A stretch of DNA of 60,000 nucleotides from Takakia lepidozioides. Lineage: Eukaryota > Streptophyta > Takakiopsida > Takakiales > Takakiaceae. Shown in pieces: positions 59,261 to 60,000 of this stretch. The stretch's first letter is position 1; the number at the start of each line of letters is the position of its first letter. The position numbers were made by a program, and so were the translations under genes. The stretch is from positions 14,696,001-14,756,000 of the forward strand of contig CM060734.1 of the NCBI GenBank assembly GCA_030704615.1. The letters run 5' to 3'. Under the pieces are notes generated by a model. It did not search any database. It was given only the letters and a program-made list of their open reading frames with translations, and was not told the origin of the DNA.

Positions 59261-60000
59261 TCTTGATCGTTACGGACTCATGGATTTGTGCATTGTATGG
59301 GGCAGTTTTGAGGTGTTATCTTAATACATTGTCACGTGCTCTTCTTCATGCAATTCATTTGATTTCGTGCATCGATGGCATGGTCTGTATGTTCTGAAGT
59401 CTGAAGCACATAGGCAATGACATGATCATCCCCAGTGTGCAGGGATTGTGTTGGTTGCAATGCCGTAGTAGATCGATCGTAACATCCGTGTTGCTATTCA
59501 GACACAGTAGAAACAATATTACACATATATGAACTACAAGTCGTAGCCCCCAAGTCAATGCAACCAGCAGGAGTGCCTGATTCCCAACCCACAGTCGATG
59601 TAGTCACTTGTGAGGTAGTGCATTTCAAACCTCCAGTTGCATCTGTCACTTCAACACTCCATTTGTCGACTCCACTTGCAAGTCGTGAAGGCAACCAGCA
59701 GACAACTCACTGCGCCACGTGCTGTGGCCTCAGGCCTGCACGTGGCGAGACCCGGGAAGGCACGCGTGCCCTTGAAGGTAACTGCTAGTCTGGTCGCTAC
59801 TACGAGTCTAGCACTCCGAGACGTAGTTTACAACTTCGGAGTTTGACCGTGCAGTCGTTGAAATGACTTGCTAGTTATTTTTGAACTAGTGGTTAGTGCT
59901 CGTGTAGTACGAGATCGTAACTATTCAGCAGCATGAAGCAACGCGGCGCGTGTCCTGCCTCCAAGTAAACACGTGGAGTTTTCACACCAAGCCACGCAGC
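59261..60000. other. Unique sequence and CACTA-like subterminal region
   Basis: No gene is seen. From 59540 short motifs such as ACAAGTCGTAG, GCAAGTCGTG and GCAGTCGTTGAAATGACTTGC recur, matching the style of repeats at 56100-56340. Confidence 0.4.

Larger units (their letters stand above)
56077..60000 (+). mobile_element. CACTA-like DNA transposon, left end and interior (right end outside window)
   Basis: CACTACAAGGAATAGGTG at 56077 resembles the common plant CACTA terminus (CACTACAAGAAA). The next 400 bases repeat CGACTGC/GCAGTCGT/GACGACT motifs in both orientations, as in CACTA subterminal regions; similar AAGTCGT/CAGTCGT motifs return at 59540-59860. The interior holds PPR gene fragments and a 580-bp tandem repeat but no transposase. 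The element interrupts the LINE to its left. No right terminus is seen before the window ends. Confidence 0.55.

Overview
The window is eukaryotic nuclear DNA, most likely from a plant or close algal relative (streptophyte). It holds one intact spliced host gene, a UBP15/16-type ubiquitin-specific protease with 11 consistently phased exons. It also holds decayed PLS-class PPR repeats, a CACTA-type terminus, Mutator-like transposase pieces with SWIM zinc fingers, L1-type LINEs and Ty3/gypsy elements. Nothing resembles bacterial operons. I cannot name the species. Apart from the protease, nearly everything is nested, decaying mobile DNA.

Layout. 1-0.75 kb: C-terminal piece of a SWIM/MULE transposase. 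1.35-8.56 kb: copy A of a Ty3/gypsy element, with its gag-to-integrase body on the minus strand but its PHD-finger/LTR end on the plus strand. 8.56-9.4 kb: remnant of another gypsy RT. 11.2-12.3 kb: minisatellites, a candidate transposon end and a SWIM fragment. 13.3-21.4 kb: the protease gene (minus), with a chromodomain-type gypsy fragment in one intron. 22.1-31.1 kb: LINE pieces and two further candidate transposon ends. 31.5-35.6 kb: MULE-type transposase pseudogene (minus). 36.4-53.4 kb: a divergently oriented spliced gene or pseudogene with a ParB-like DGNHR motif and a possible methyltransferase-like C-terminal part (plus). 53.4-56.1 kb: LINE (minus). 56.1-60 kb: CACTA-like element carrying PPR fragments and a 580-bp tandem repeat.

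The most striking object is the gypsy family present twice. Its order is gag, protease, C5 cytosine-DNA methyltransferase, RT, RNase H, integrase, PHD finger. Copy A (minus) retains the RT-RNase H region. Copy B (40.3-49.8 kb, plus) has lost RT and RNase H by in-frame deletions but keeps gag, protease, methyltransferase, integrase and PHD finger. The pairing of a DNA-methylation writer with a histone-reader module in one retroelement is the main candidate for an undescribed system. Differences between the copies are rich in C-to-T changes at CG and CHG sites, as expected if the element was itself heavily methylated.

The second notable object is the head-to-head gene pair at 31.5-53.4 kb. Both genes carry, immediately after their first exon, an array of the same roughly 117-bp satellite built on a near-perfect palindrome, in the same sense relative to each gene's transcription. 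Copy B of the gypsy element is inserted in the plus-strand array with a 4-bp target duplication. The palindrome recurs in a later intron of the ParB-like gene. I read the pair as one large composite mobile element, now degenerate; that reading is inference.
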